Notes under the pieces: generated by a model
The model's input: the letters and a program-made list of their open reading frames with translations, nothing else
Database searches by the model: none
Told to the model about the DNA's origin: nothing
Source of the DNA: DATBLE01 sp963734065
GTDB taxonomy: Bacteria; Actinomycetota; Thermoleophilia; Gaiellales; Gaiellaceae
Reading direction: 5' to 3'
Length of the DNA: 64,000 nucleotides
Assembly: GCA_963734065.1 (NCBI GenBank)
Contig: CAVTFN010000007.1
Coordinates: forward strand, 62,001-126,000
In this document: piece after piece, positions 49,498 through 58,036 of the stretch
How the letters are laid out: the number at the start of each line of letters is the position of its first letter
How positions within the stretch are numbered: the stretch's first letter is position 1
Made by a program: the position numbers and the translations under genes

Positions 49498-51490
49498 GGC
49501 GACCGTCGAAAGACGTGCCGCCGAGCTGCGCGGCCTGCTCAACCGGTACCTCTACGAGTACCACGTCCTCGACGACCCTTCGGTCTCGGACGCCGAGTAC
49601 GACCGTCTCTACGACGAGCTGGTCGCGCTCGAGGAGGCCGACCCCGAGCTGCTCACGCCGGACTCGCCGACCCACCGGGTCGGCGCGCCCGCGTCCGACA
49701 GGTTCCAGAAGGTGCGGCACCTCGAGGCGATGGGCTCGCTGGAGAAGGTGACCACCGGCGAGGCGCTCGCCAAGTGGGCCGACGACGTTCGCAAGCGGCT
49801 GGGCGGCGACGAGGACGTCGCCTGGGTGATCGAGCCGAAGATCGACGGCCTCGCCGTCAACCTCACGTACGAGGACGGCGTCTTCGTGCGAGGCGCCACG
49901 CGGGGCGACGGCGTCCAGGGGGAGGACGTGACGCCGAACCTGCGAACGGTCAAGGCGATCCCGCTGCGAATGCACGGCGACGGCCCGCCGGCCGTGGTCG
50001 AGGTGCGCGGCGAGGTCTACCTCCCGCTCTCCGGCTTCCGCGAGCTGAACGAGCGGCTGGCCGGGACGAATCAGAGGCTCGCGCCGAACCCGCGCAACGC
50101 GGCCGCGGGCTCGCTCCGCCAGAAGAACTCGGCGATCACCGCGGACCGCCCCCTGTCGACGTGGATCTACGGCACGGGCCATCGCGAGGGCGTCGAGTTC
50201 GAGACCCAGTTCGGCATGCTCGAGTGGCTCCGCGAGCGCGGCTTCCCCACCAACCCCTACGCGGAGCGGCTCGAGTCGATCGAGGACGTCGCGGAGGCCT
50301 GCCGTGCCTGGGAGACCAGGCGGGTCGAGCTCGACTACGAGATCGACGGAATCGTGATCAAGGTCGACTCCCTCGACCAGCAGCGCCGCCTGGGCGCGCT
50401 CCACTCCCGCCCCAGGTGGGCGCGCGCCTTCAAGTGGGCGCCGATGACGGCGACGACGCGGCTGCTGAAGATCCACATCCGCGTCGGCCGCACGGGCGCG
50501 CTCAATCCGTGGGCGGTGATGGAGCCCGTCGAGGTCGGCGGCGTCACCGTCACGCGCGCGACACTCCACAACGAGGAGGACATCAACCGCAAGCAGATCC
50601 GCGAGGGCGACGACGTGATCGTCCAGCGCGCCGGCGACGTGATCCCCCAGATCGTCGGCCCCGCCGGGCCGCACCGATCCGGCACGAAGAAGTTCCGGAT
50701 GCCGAAGCAGTGCCCGCTCTGCGGCACCGACGTGATCAAGCCCGAGGGCGAGGTGATGCACCGCTGCCCGAACCGCGCCTGCCCCTCGCGCGGTCTGGAG
50801 ACGCTGATCAACTGGACCGGCATCGCGGACATCGACGGCGTCGGCGAGCAGACGATCCGCATCCTCTGGGACAAGGGGCTCGTCCGGTCGTTGCCCGATC
50901 TCTACCGCTTGACGAAGGAGCAGTTGCTCGAGCTCGAGGGCTTCGCCGAGATCTCGGCGACCGCCGCGATCGAGGCGGTCCAGCGCTCCAGGCAGGTGCC
51001 GTTCTCCCGCGTCCTCCTCGGCCTCAACATCCCGGGCGTCGGCTGGGTGCTCGCCCAGAACCTCGCCCGGCACTTCGGCGACGTCGACCGACTGACGGCG
51101 GCGGCGCAGGAGGAGGTGGCGGAAGTCGACGGCTACGGGCCGGACCGCGCGGAGATCGTCGTCGAGTGGTTCGCCGACGAGCAGAACCGTGCGCTCGTCC
51201 AGGAGCTCCGCGGGCTCGGCCTGCGGTTCGAGGTCGGCGAGGAGGACCGCCCGGCCGAAGGGCCGCTGACCGGCTCGACGTACGTGGTCACCGGCACGCT
51301 CGAGTCGATGAGCCGCGAGGAGGCGACGGCCGCCCTGGAGGCGAAGGGCGCCAAGGTGACCGGCTCGGTCTCGAAGAAGACCACCGGCCTGGTCGTGGGC
51401 GAGGAGCCCGGCGCCTCGAAGCTGACGAAGGCCCAGCGGGAGGGCGTGCCGCTCCTGACCGAGGCCGACCTTCTAGCGCTGCTGAGCTAG
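49484..51490 (+). CDS. ligA: NAD-dependent DNA ligase
   Basis: The essential replicative ligase (668 residues). Adenylated lysine K119 lies in IEPKIDGLAV. The nucleotidyltransferase and OB domains follow, then a zinc finger (C410, C413, C428, C433), helix-hairpin-helix repeats and a C-terminal BRCT domain (TGSTYVVTGTLESMSREEAT). ATG at 49484 overlaps the HAD gene. It converges with the carboxypeptidase gene with an 18-base overlap at the ends. Confidence 0.97.
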   Translation: MASSRATVERRAAELRGLLNRYLYEYHVLDDPSVSDAEYDRLYDELVALEEADPELLTPDSPTHRVGAPASDRFQKVRHLEAMGSLEKVTTGEALAKWADDVRKRLGGDEDVAWVIEPKIDGLAVNLTYEDGVFVRGATRGDGVQGEDVTPNLRTVKAIPLRMHGDGPPAVVEVRGEVYLPLSGFRELNERLAGTNQRLAPNPRNAAAGSLRQKNSAITADRPLSTWIYGTGHREGVEFETQFGMLEWLRERGFPTNPYAERLESIEDVAEACRAWETRRVELDYEIDGIVIKVDSLDQQRRLGALHSRPRWARAFKWAPMTATTRLLKIHIRVGRTGALNPWAVMEPVEVGGVTVTRATLHNEEDINRKQIREGDDVIVQRAGDVIPQIVGPAGPHRSGTKKFRMPKQCPLCGTDVIKPEGEVMHRCPNRACPSRGLETLINWTGIADIDGVGEQTIRILWDKGLVRSLPDLYRLTKEQLLELEGFAEISATAAIEAVQRSRQVPFSRVLLGLNIPGVGWVLAQNLARHFGDVDRLTAAAQEEVAEVDGYGPDRAEIVVEWFADEQNRALVQELRGLGLRFEVGEEDRPAEGPLTGSTYVVTGTLESMSREEATAALEAKGAKVTGSVSKKTTGLVVGEEPGASKLTKAQREGVPLLTEADLLALLS

Positions 51491-52651
51491 CACCGTCGCG
51501 AAGCGATCCTGCGCGGCATGGGCGGCGTAGGTCGAGAGGCCCGGCGTGTTGACGAGGACCGCGAAGGCGAACCGCTCGCGGACGTAGCCCGAGAGGGCCG
51601 AGACGCCGTTCAGCGTTCCTGTCTTTGCGCGGACGTTCCCTCGCGCCGGCGGGCGGCTCATCCGGTCCTCCAGCGTGCCGTCACGGCCGGAGACCGGCAG
51701 GACGCCGAACAGCACCGAGCGGATCTCGCGGTCGGCCCAGCCGCGCTGGAGGATCGTCACCAGCGCCTTCGGGGTCATCCGGTCGAGGCTGGACAGGCCG
51801 GAGCCGTCGGCGATCCGAACACCTGCGAGCGGGACCGCGTGTGCGGCCAGCACCGAGCGGACGACCTCGGCTCCCGCGGCCGTCGTCCCTTCCCCGGCGA
51901 CGACCGCGCCGAGCTGCTTGAGCACCAGCTCGGCGGTGAAGTTGTCGCTGACGACGTCCATGTGGCGCAGGATCTCGGCGAGCGGCGGCGACCAGTGCAC
52001 GGCGAGCGGCCAGCCGCCGGCCCGGGCGATCTTCGTCCCGCCCGCCACCTGGACCCCTGCGCGCGCGAGTGCCCCGCGGAACAGGCGGGCGGTGCCGGCC
52101 GCGTCCGCAACTCCTTCGATCGCAAGCGCCGAGAGCGCCTGCGACTCGAACGGGACGAAGCCGGCCTTCCACCCCGGCCCGGACCGCCTCGAGTCGAACC
52201 ACGACGCGTCGGCGACCAGGCCGCCGGTCACGCGACGGACGCCGGCGGCGCGGACCTCCTCGGCGAGGCGGGCGAGCCCGGCCCGATCGAGGGTCGGGTC
52301 TCCGCCGCCTTTCAGGACCAGATTCCCGGTCCAGACGCCGGCCGCACCGAGCCTGCCCTCGCCCAGCACCGAGGTCTGCATCCGGAATGCCGGGCCGAGC
52401 GCCTCGAGCGCCGCGTAGGTGACGACGAGCTTCTCGTTCGAGGCGGGAAGGAGGGCGGTCTGGACGTTGTGCGCGTACACGACCCGGCCGGTGCCGAGAT
52501 CGACGGCGAGCGCCGCGGTGCCCGGCCCGGTGAAGCCTGAGAGCGCAGCGTGCAGGCGTGCGCGCAGGGAGGCTGCCCCGGCCGGCTGGGCCAGGAGCAT
52601 CGCTGCGAAGGCGGCAGCGAGGAGGACGCGAATCGAGGCCCTGGGACTCAT
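51473..52651 (-). CDS. dacB: D-alanyl-D-alanine carboxypeptidase, PBP4 (S13) type
   Basis: A 392-residue exported penicillin-binding protein that trims or cuts peptidoglycan peptides. A signal peptide ends in AQPAGAA. The active-site motifs are S71-x-x-K74 (PASNEKL), S235-D-N237 and K343-T-G345. The inserted domain typical of PBP4 lies between the first two motifs and appears shortened. ATG at 52651, with TATCTT on the reverse strand eight bases before it, so the mRNA is nearly leaderless. Its 3' end overlaps ligA by 18 bases. Confidence 0.93.
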   Translation of the reverse strand: MSPRASIRVLLAAAFAAMLLAQPAGAASLRARLHAALSGFTGPGTAALAVDLGTGRVVYAHNVQTALLPASNEKLVVTYAALEALGPAFRMQTSVLGEGRLGAAGVWTGNLVLKGGGDPTLDRAGLARLAEEVRAAGVRRVTGGLVADASWFDSRRSGPGWKAGFVPFESQALSALAIEGVADAAGTARLFRGALARAGVQVAGGTKIARAGGWPLAVHWSPPLAEILRHMDVVSDNFTAELVLKQLGAVVAGEGTTAAGAEVVRSVLAAHAVPLAGVRIADGSGLSSLDRMTPKALVTILQRGWADREIRSVLFGVLPVSGRDGTLEDRMSRPPARGNVRAKTGTLNGVSALSGYVRERFAFAVLVNTPGLSTYAAHAAQDRFATVLAQQR

Positions 52652-52716
52652 CGGTGGGAAAGATAGGACGCCCGGCCCATGGAGGGCGCGCGAAGCGGGC
52701 CGGATAATCGGAATGG

Positions 52717-53040
52717 ATGGTGGGGAAGGGTTCCGATTCAGCGGCCGTGCTGGACGACGTCCGGCGGCTGCGCGACGCGCCGTCGCCGCCGATCGAGGAC
52801 GCCGAGCGCGTGCTCACGGACGGTTACGCGTTGGTTCTCCGCGCCGAGGGCGAGCGCCTCAGGCTGCGGAGCAGGCTCGAGCAGCATGCGACGAGACTCG
52901 GACCGGCTTCCGGGGGCGACGAGGTCGTCGAGATCGCGGCGCTCGCGCAGGGGATCGCCCGTGTCGACGGCGAGATCGAGCAGCTGCGAAGGGCGCTCGA
53001 CGAGCTCGCCGCCCGGGTGCGTGGTCTCCGGATCGCCTAG
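52717..53040 (+). CDS. Small coiled-coil protein, function unknown
   Basis: Not recognised. The 107-residue product is charged and mostly helical: RLRLRSRLEQHATRLG in the middle and DGEIEQLRRALDELAARVRG at the end show heptad-like leucine spacing. GATAAT at 52703-52708 lies about 8 bases before the ATG at 52717, a good -10 for a short-leader mRNA. It diverges from dacB and converges with the response regulator gene. Confidence 0.55.
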   Translation: MVGKGSDSAAVLDDVRRLRDAPSPPIEDAERVLTDGYALVLRAEGERLRLRSRLEQHATRLGPASGGDEVVEIAALAQGIARVDGEIEQLRRALDELAARVRGLRIA

Positions 53041-53052
53041 ACCGAGCTCCGG

Positions 53053-53727
53053 CTAGGCGAGGCCGCTCCGGACCGCGTAGACGGCCGCCTGGATCCGGTT
53101 CTGGATCTGGAGCTTCATCAGGATGTTCGAGATGTGGTTCTTGACCGTCTTGGGGCTGATCACGAGCTCCGCGGCGATCTGTGCGTTGTCCTTTCCGTTC
53201 GCGATCAGCTTCAGGACCTCGAGCTCCCGGTCGGAGAGCTCCGCGCGGATCGCGTTCGCCATCTCGGTGTCGGCCGTCGTCGACCGGACTCGCTGGAGCA
53301 CCTTCGACGCGATCGTCGGCGAGATCAGCGAGGCGCCGACCGCGGCTGAGCGGATGGCGGAGACGACGCTCTCGATCGACGCGTCCTTGAGCAGGTAGCC
53401 ACAGGCGCCGGCGACGATCGCGTCCATGACGTCGGCGTCCTGATCCGAGATCGTCAGGACGATCACCCTGGTCAGCGGCGACTGGGCGGTGATGTGCTTC
53501 GTCGCCTCGACGCCGCTCATCTTCGGCATGTTCAGGTCCATGACGACCACGTCCGGCGCAGCCTCGCGGACGAGCTGCACCGCCTCGAGGCCGTCCGCCG
53601 CCTCGCCGAGCACCAGGACGCCCTGCTGCTCCTCCAGGAGGTTGCGCAGCCCGGTCCGGAAGAGGTCGTGGTCGTCCACCAGCACCACCCGAACCGCTTC
53701 GGGTGTGCCGTTTACCAGATCGGCCAA
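53053..53727 (-). CDS. NarL/FixJ-type response regulator
   Basis: A 224-residue two-component regulator. The receiver domain has the acidic pair in VLVDDHDLFR, the phosphorylated D64 (VVVMDLNMP) and the lysine of GYLLKDAS. A linker leads to a LuxR-type HTH (LSDRELEVLKLIANGKDNAQ, then SPKTVKNHISNILMKLQI). TTG at 53727 preceded by GGGGGGAA on its strand gives the proper start. No histidine kinase is encoded nearby, so it is an orphan here. It follows the 3D-domain gene on the same strand after a 76-base gap. Confidence 0.93.
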   Translation of the reverse strand: MADLVNGTPEAVRVVLVDDHDLFRTGLRNLLEEQQGVLVLGEAADGLEAVQLVREAAPDVVVMDLNMPKMSGVEATKHITAQSPLTRVIVLTISDQDADVMDAIVAGACGYLLKDASIESVVSAIRSAAVGASLISPTIASKVLQRVRSTTADTEMANAIRAELSDRELEVLKLIANGKDNAQIAAELVISPKTVKNHISNILMKLQIQNRIQAAVYAVRSGLA

Positions 53728-53803
53728 GTTCCCCCCGGACGCCGCACGACAGCATCTTAAACGGCTACAGGCGTGAAGTCTGTTTTTTCGCCGCCGCGGG
53801 CGT

Positions 53804-54928
53804 TCAGTGGAACGTGATCGTGACGGTGCGCCCGAAAGCGGACGCGTCGGCGCAGGACTTGAACCAGACGTCGATCCGGGCTCCCTGGACGGCTCCGCCG
53901 GTGTCGGCGGCCACGCCTTCGCCGTAGCCCGGGATCGTCATGCGCGTTCCCAGCGGGATCACCGAGGGATCGGTGGCGACGATCCCGGGGCCGACCGGCA
54001 GGCCGGTCGCGGTCGAGCCCTTCAGGCAGTAGCCCGTCGCGTAGACGGTCATCGTCCCACCGGGCTTCGGCGGGGGCGGAGCGGCGGTGGGGGCGGCCAG
54101 CGGAGCCGAGGCGACGGAGTCGACCGGGGCGGGCGGCGGCTCGGCCGGGGCCGAGGCGGAGGTCGTCGCGGGCTGGTCGGACGGCCGGGCCGGGGCCGAG
54201 GCCCCAGCCGCCGGCTCGGTGGTCGCCGACCGGGTGACCACCTGCGCGCGCTGCCGCGCTTCCTGCGCCTGCGCCTCGAGCCTCGAGATCTGGGTCGCGG
54301 TCAGCTGCTGCTCCCGCTGCAGTCCGGCGATGTACGCGCTCCGCTCGGCGCGTGCCTGCTCGAGCCCGGTCGCCGTCTCGGCGAGGCGCGCCCGCGTCTC
54401 GTTCGTCCGCGCCACCTGACGGGTCAGCTGGCGCTGGACGACGGCCAGGCGGCTGCGGGCGACGTGCGCCTGCTCGAGCACCGATTGCGTCACCCGGCCG
54501 GCCCGGTGCACCGCGTCGAGCCCGTCGATCGCCTGCTCGAGCGAGGTCGCGCCGAGCACGACCGCGATCGGGTCGGGCTCGCCCTGCTCGTAGAGGTACC
54601 TAAGCTGGTCGCCGAGGCGCTGCTCCGCGGCCATCGTCGTCCGCTTCGCCGCCCGGACGCGCTGCCGGACGCTCGCCTGCTCGCGGCCCAGCGCGTCGGC
54701 GCGCGCCTGGACGCGGCTCAGATCCGAACGGGCCTGGGCCAGCCGGCTCTCGAGCCCGTAGAGCTGCACGACCGCGGCCCGCGATTCGGCCGCGAGCGCC
54801 GTCTGCTTCTGCTGGAGACCCTGCACTCCGGGGCCTTGCGCCGGCAGGGTCGCGGGCGCCCCGAGGATCAGCAGGAAACCGACGAGCACCGCGAGAAAAC
54901 GAGGGAGTTTGTGACATCTCGCCTGCAC
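53804..54928 (-). CDS. Secreted coiled-coil protein with C-terminal 3D domain
   Basis: A 374-residue exported protein. The signal peptide (FLAVLVGFLLILGAPATLPA) is followed by a long coiled coil (about 35-225) rich in Q, A and R. A Pro/Ala linker comes next, then a 3D domain of about 85 residues: TVYATGYCLKGSTATGLPVG, the aspartates of VAADTGGAVQGARIDVWF, and a C-terminal beta strand. 3D domains occur in lytic transglycosylase-like wall enzymes such as MltA and YocH types. GTG at 54928. TACGGT on the reverse strand at 54944-54939 suggests a very short leader. It is divergent from the NlpC/P60 gene, and the two share the coiled-coil-plus-hydrolase layout. Confidence 0.85.
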   Translation of the reverse strand: MQARCHKLPRFLAVLVGFLLILGAPATLPAQGPGVQGLQQKQTALAAESRAAVVQLYGLESRLAQARSDLSRVQARADALGREQASVRQRVRAAKRTTMAAEQRLGDQLRYLYEQGEPDPIAVVLGATSLEQAIDGLDAVHRAGRVTQSVLEQAHVARSRLAVVQRQLTRQVARTNETRARLAETATGLEQARAERSAYIAGLQREQQLTATQISRLEAQAQEARQRAQVVTRSATTEPAAGASAPARPSDQPATTSASAPAEPPPAPVDSVASAPLAAPTAAPPPPKPGGTMTVYATGYCLKGSTATGLPVGPGIVATDPSVIPLGTRMTIPGYGEGVAADTGGAVQGARIDVWFKSCADASAFGRTVTITFH

Positions 54929-54987
54929 GTGCCGCCCGACCGTACCACACCCTCGCCCACTGGGCCGCTAGGCCATTCGGCCTATTT

Positions 54988-55005
54988 TGCGCCACTTTTG
55001 GCGCA
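54988..55005. promoter_or_regulatory. Symmetric operator-like element between two wall-hydrolase genes
   Basis: TGCGCCA-CTTT-TGGCGCA is a perfect 7-bp inverted repeat flanked by TTT on the left and TTT on the right, and a second small palindrome (AGGCC-ATTC-GGCCT, 54970-54983) is beside it. Its place between two divergent genes for related functions suggests a shared regulator site. Confidence 0.5.
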
Positions 55006-55024
55006 TTTTGCTGCCTCTTCCTGG

Positions 55025-55053
55025 TTGCCTGCGTCCGGACCCCCTGCTAGGGT
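55025..55053 (+). promoter_or_regulatory. Promoter of the NlpC/P60 gene
   Basis: TTGCCT (55025-55030), an exact 17-base spacer, then TAGGGT (55048-55053). The start codon GTG at 55063 is nine bases after the -10, so the 5' leader would be only about three bases. Confidence 0.6.
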
Positions 55054-55062
55054 GCTGACTTC

Positions 55063-56241
55063 GTGACGTACCGGCCCCTCCCGGTGCGCCTGTCGAGAGT
55101 GGTGTGGGGTATCGCCTCGCGCGCCCACAGACGGCAGGCAACCTTCGTACTAGTAGCGCTCATAGCGGTCCTCCTGGCTGCCCAGGCGGCGACGGCCGAG
55201 CCGCCTCAGATCGCCGCGAAGCGGGCCGAGGCCGAGCGCGTCCTCGGCGAGATCCACTCCCTCGACGTCCAGATGGAGAAGGCGATCGAGGCGTACAACG
55301 GAGCGACCGACCAGCTGGCCGCGATCGAGCGCGAGCGCGCGCTGAACGGCCGCGAGCTGGCGATCGCGAAGCACAACCTGTACGTGTCGCAGCGTCGCCT
55401 CGGGACCCGCCTGCGGTCGATGTACACCGACAGCCAGGACGACTCGACGCTGGCGATCCTGCTCGGCTCGAACTCGATCGGCGAGTTCCTCGACCGGGTC
55501 GACACCGTGAACAGCGTCGCGTCACAGGACTCGCAGGTGGTCGGCGAGGTGAAGACGTTCAAGCACGACGTCACCGTCCGGGCCGCGCAGCTGAAGACCG
55601 CCCACGCGCGTCAGGAGCAGGTCGTGTCCGAGCGCGTGGCCGCCAAGCAGCAGATCGAATCGGGCCTGGCGGAGCGCCAGCAGCTGCTCGGCTCGATCCA
55701 CGGCGAGATCGCGCGGCTCCAGCGCGAGGAGGAAGCCCGTCAGGCTCGGCTCGCAGCCGAGGCGAGGGCGCGGCTGCAGGCCCAGCTCGCAGCGCAGCAC
55801 GCCGCCGTGCAGCAGGCGCAGGAGCAGGACGTCGTCGGCGCCTCCGCTGTGTCGCCTGACGGCCAGGTCACGGTCGCCCCGCCGTCCCAGTACGGCGGCG
55901 TCGTCGGGATCGCCATGCAGTACCTGGGCACGCCCTACGTGTGGGGCGGCTCCTCACCGGGCGGCTTCGACTGCTCGGGCCTCGTGATGTTCGTCTACTC
56001 GCAGGTCGGCGTCTCGCTGCCGCACCACGCGGCCGACCAGTACAACTACGGCGTCCCTGTCTCCCGCGACCAGCTCGAGCCCGGGGACCTGGTCTTCTTC
56101 GACGGGCTCGGCCACGTCGGGATCTACATCGGCAACGGCCAGTTCATCCATGCCCCGCACACGGGCGACGTGGTCAAGATCTCCAGCCTGAACGACTCGT
56201 GGTACGCCGCGACCTACGTGGGGGCACGCCGCATCACGTAG
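55063..56241 (+). CDS. Secreted NlpC/P60 peptidoglycan endopeptidase with coiled coil
   Basis: A 392-residue cell-wall hydrolase, probably a D,L-endopeptidase of the RipA/p60 type. A signal peptide (FVLVALIAVLLAAQAATA) is followed by a long coiled coil (about 45-255), a linker, and the NlpC/P60 domain (about 275-392). The catalytic cysteine is C304 in FDCSGLVMFVYSQVG, the histidine H351 in GHVGIYIG, and a third polar residue H363 or H366 in FIHAPHTGD. The substrate groove motif YVWGG is present. The GTG at 55063 lacks a Shine-Dalgarno sequence, fitting leaderless expression. The coiled coil resembles that of FtsX-activated or self-inhibited hydrolases. Confidence 0.92.
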   Translation: MTYRPLPVRLSRVVWGIASRAHRRQATFVLVALIAVLLAAQAATAEPPQIAAKRAEAERVLGEIHSLDVQMEKAIEAYNGATDQLAAIERERALNGRELAIAKHNLYVSQRRLGTRLRSMYTDSQDDSTLAILLGSNSIGEFLDRVDTVNSVASQDSQVVGEVKTFKHDVTVRAAQLKTAHARQEQVVSERVAAKQQIESGLAERQQLLGSIHGEIARLQREEEARQARLAAEARARLQAQLAAQHAAVQQAQEQDVVGASAVSPDGQVTVAPPSQYGGVVGIAMQYLGTPYVWGGSSPGGFDCSGLVMFVYSQVGVSLPHHAADQYNYGVPVSRDQLEPGDLVFFDGLGHVGIYIGNGQFIHAPHTGDVVKISSLNDSWYAATYVGARRIT

Positions 56242-57976
56242 CCGCGCTCGCGTAAAGGCGTTCTATCGCCTCCGCGAAGTGCTCCTGCACGACGCCGCGC
56301 CTGAGCTTCAGCGTCGGTGTGATCTCCCCAGCCTCGGCTGAGAAGTCGCGCGGGAGCACCTCGAAGCGCTTGATCTGCTCGTACCGTGAGCGGTGCTCGT
56401 TCACGTCGTCGACGATGCCCTGGACGAGCGCGGCCTCGTCCTTGCCGCCGTCGGCCCGCCACTTCGCGATCTCTTCCCGGTCGAGCGTGAGCAGCGCGGC
56501 GACGTAGGGACGGCGGTCGCCGAGCACGATCGCCTGCGAGACGTACCTCGAGGCCTTGAGGTCGTTCTCGAGGTTCTGTGGCGCGACGTTCTTGCCGCCT
56601 GCGGTGACGAGGATGTCCTTCTTGCGGTCGGTGATCGTGATGAACCCGTCCTCGTCGATCTCGGCGATGTCGCCGGTGCGCAGCCAGCCGTCGTCGCGGA
56701 GCACCTCGCGGGTCGCCTCGGGATCCTTCAGGTAGCCGGCGAAGACGGTCTCGCTGCGCAGCTCGAGCTCGCCGTCCTCGGCGAGCCTCACCTCGACGCC
56801 GGGAAGCGGCTTGCCGACGGTGCCGAACCTGTACGCGTCGGGACGGTTGACGGAGGCGGCGGTCGTGCACTCGGTCAGGCCGTAGCCCTCGTAGATCGGC
56901 AGGTCGAAGGCGGCGAAGAGCTCCATCACCTCGCGCGAGAGCGGTGCGCCGCCGGAGTTCGCGAGCCTCACCCGGCCGCCGAGCCGCGCCTTCACCTTCG
57001 AGTAGACGAGCCGGTCGGCGAGTCGGTGGCGGAGCGCGAGCCCGCGTGGGATCGGCCCGCCTGCCTGGCGCCGGCGGCTGACCTCCCGCCCCACGCGGAG
57101 CGCCCAGTGTCCGACCGCGCGCTTCGGCCCGCTGGCGTCGTCCAGGCCGGAGACGACGGCGGTGTGCACCTTCTCGTAGACCCGCGGCACGCTCGGGAAC
57201 GTGGTCGGGCGGACGGCGGTGAGTGCCTCGCCCACGCGGAGCGGGTCGCTGCACAGGGCGAGCGTGTAGCCGACGTAGCGCGCCTGCAGGTGGATCAGGC
57301 GGCCGTAGTTGTGCGCCAGCGGGAGATAGAGGAGCAGCGTGTCCTCCGGGCCGACGAAGCTGTTCGGCATCCGGTCGACCACCGCCGCCATCGCGTAGTA
57401 GTTCCGGTGTCGGATCATGCAGCCCTTCGGCGGCCCGGTCGTCCCCGAGGTGTAGATGTAGGTGAAGAGATCGTCCTCGTCGACCGCCGCCTCGGCTGCG
57501 GCGAGAGCCTCCGGATGGGCGGCGGCGTGCTCGCGGCCGCGCGCCTCCAGCTCGGTGAGGCCGGCGAAGGTGAGAACGTGGCGGAGGCCGGGGAGCTCGC
57601 TCCGCACCGACTCGACCTTCGCCAGCTGCTCCGGATCCTCGACGAGCACGCCGACCGCCTCCGAGTGGCCGAGCACGTAGGCGGCGTCGCGGGGCGAGCT
57701 GTTCGCGTACACCGGGGCGCCGATCGCGCCGATCAGGCCGAGGGCGAAGTCGAACAGGCACCACTCGAGGGTGGTCGAAGCGAGGATCGAGAACGCGTCG
57801 CCCTTCTTCACCCCGAGCGCGAGGAGCCCGTTCGCGAGGTCGTCGACCCGCCGGGCCGTCTCGGGCCACGAGACCTCCACCCAGGCCCCGTCGCGCTCGG
57901 CCAGGTAGGGCGGCCGGGCCGACGCGCGCGCGACAGCGTCCCGCCAGAGCGCGCCGATCGTCCTCGTTGCGGCCAC
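56234..57976 (-). CDS. Long-chain acyl-CoA synthetase (AMP-forming)
   Basis: A 580-residue adenylate-forming enzyme that activates fatty acids to acyl-CoA. The ATP motif YTSGTTGPPKG lies at 175-185; IYEGYGLTECTTAAS, then WLRTGDIAEIDEDGFITITD and the hinge and lysine region DRKKDILVTAGGKNVAPQN are canonical for the bacterial FadD15-like group. GTG at 57976 is chosen because it gives the usual start close to the first helix; no good Shine-Dalgarno sequence is seen and the frame is open further upstream. Its last eight bases overlap the NlpC gene. It diverges from Ku across a 60-base gap. Confidence 0.9.
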   Translation of the reverse strand: MAATRTIGALWRDAVARASARPPYLAERDGAWVEVSWPETARRVDDLANGLLALGVKKGDAFSILASTTLEWCLFDFALGLIGAIGAPVYANSSPRDAAYVLGHSEAVGVLVEDPEQLAKVESVRSELPGLRHVLTFAGLTELEARGREHAAAHPEALAAAEAAVDEDDLFTYIYTSGTTGPPKGCMIRHRNYYAMAAVVDRMPNSFVGPEDTLLLYLPLAHNYGRLIHLQARYVGYTLALCSDPLRVGEALTAVRPTTFPSVPRVYEKVHTAVVSGLDDASGPKRAVGHWALRVGREVSRRRQAGGPIPRGLALRHRLADRLVYSKVKARLGGRVRLANSGGAPLSREVMELFAAFDLPIYEGYGLTECTTAASVNRPDAYRFGTVGKPLPGVEVRLAEDGELELRSETVFAGYLKDPEATREVLRDDGWLRTGDIAEIDEDGFITITDRKKDILVTAGGKNVAPQNLENDLKASRYVSQAIVLGDRRPYVAALLTLDREEIAKWRADGGKDEAALVQGIVDDVNEHRSRYEQIKRFEVLPRDFSAEAGEITPTLKLRRGVVQEHFAEAIERLYASAAT

Positions 57977-58017
57977 GGCGCGAAGGGTAGTCCGCGGAAG
58001 GGAACGCGGTCCACGCC

Positions 58018-58023
58018 TAGAAT
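58018..58023 (+). promoter_or_regulatory. Candidate -10 box of the Ku gene
   Basis: TAGAAT at 58018-58023, 13 bases before the Ku ATG, implying a leader of about seven bases. A clear -35 is not seen. The whole divergent gap to the acyl-CoA synthetase start is 60 bases. Confidence 0.4.
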
Positions 58024-58036
58024 TCCAAGTGCTCCT

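Noticed and set aside
54929..55062. Cyclic di-AMP (ydaO-type) riboswitch before the NlpC/P60 gene
   Set aside because: Such riboswitches do precede wall-hydrolase genes in actinobacteria, but the promoter leaves a leader of only a few bases and the gap is too short.
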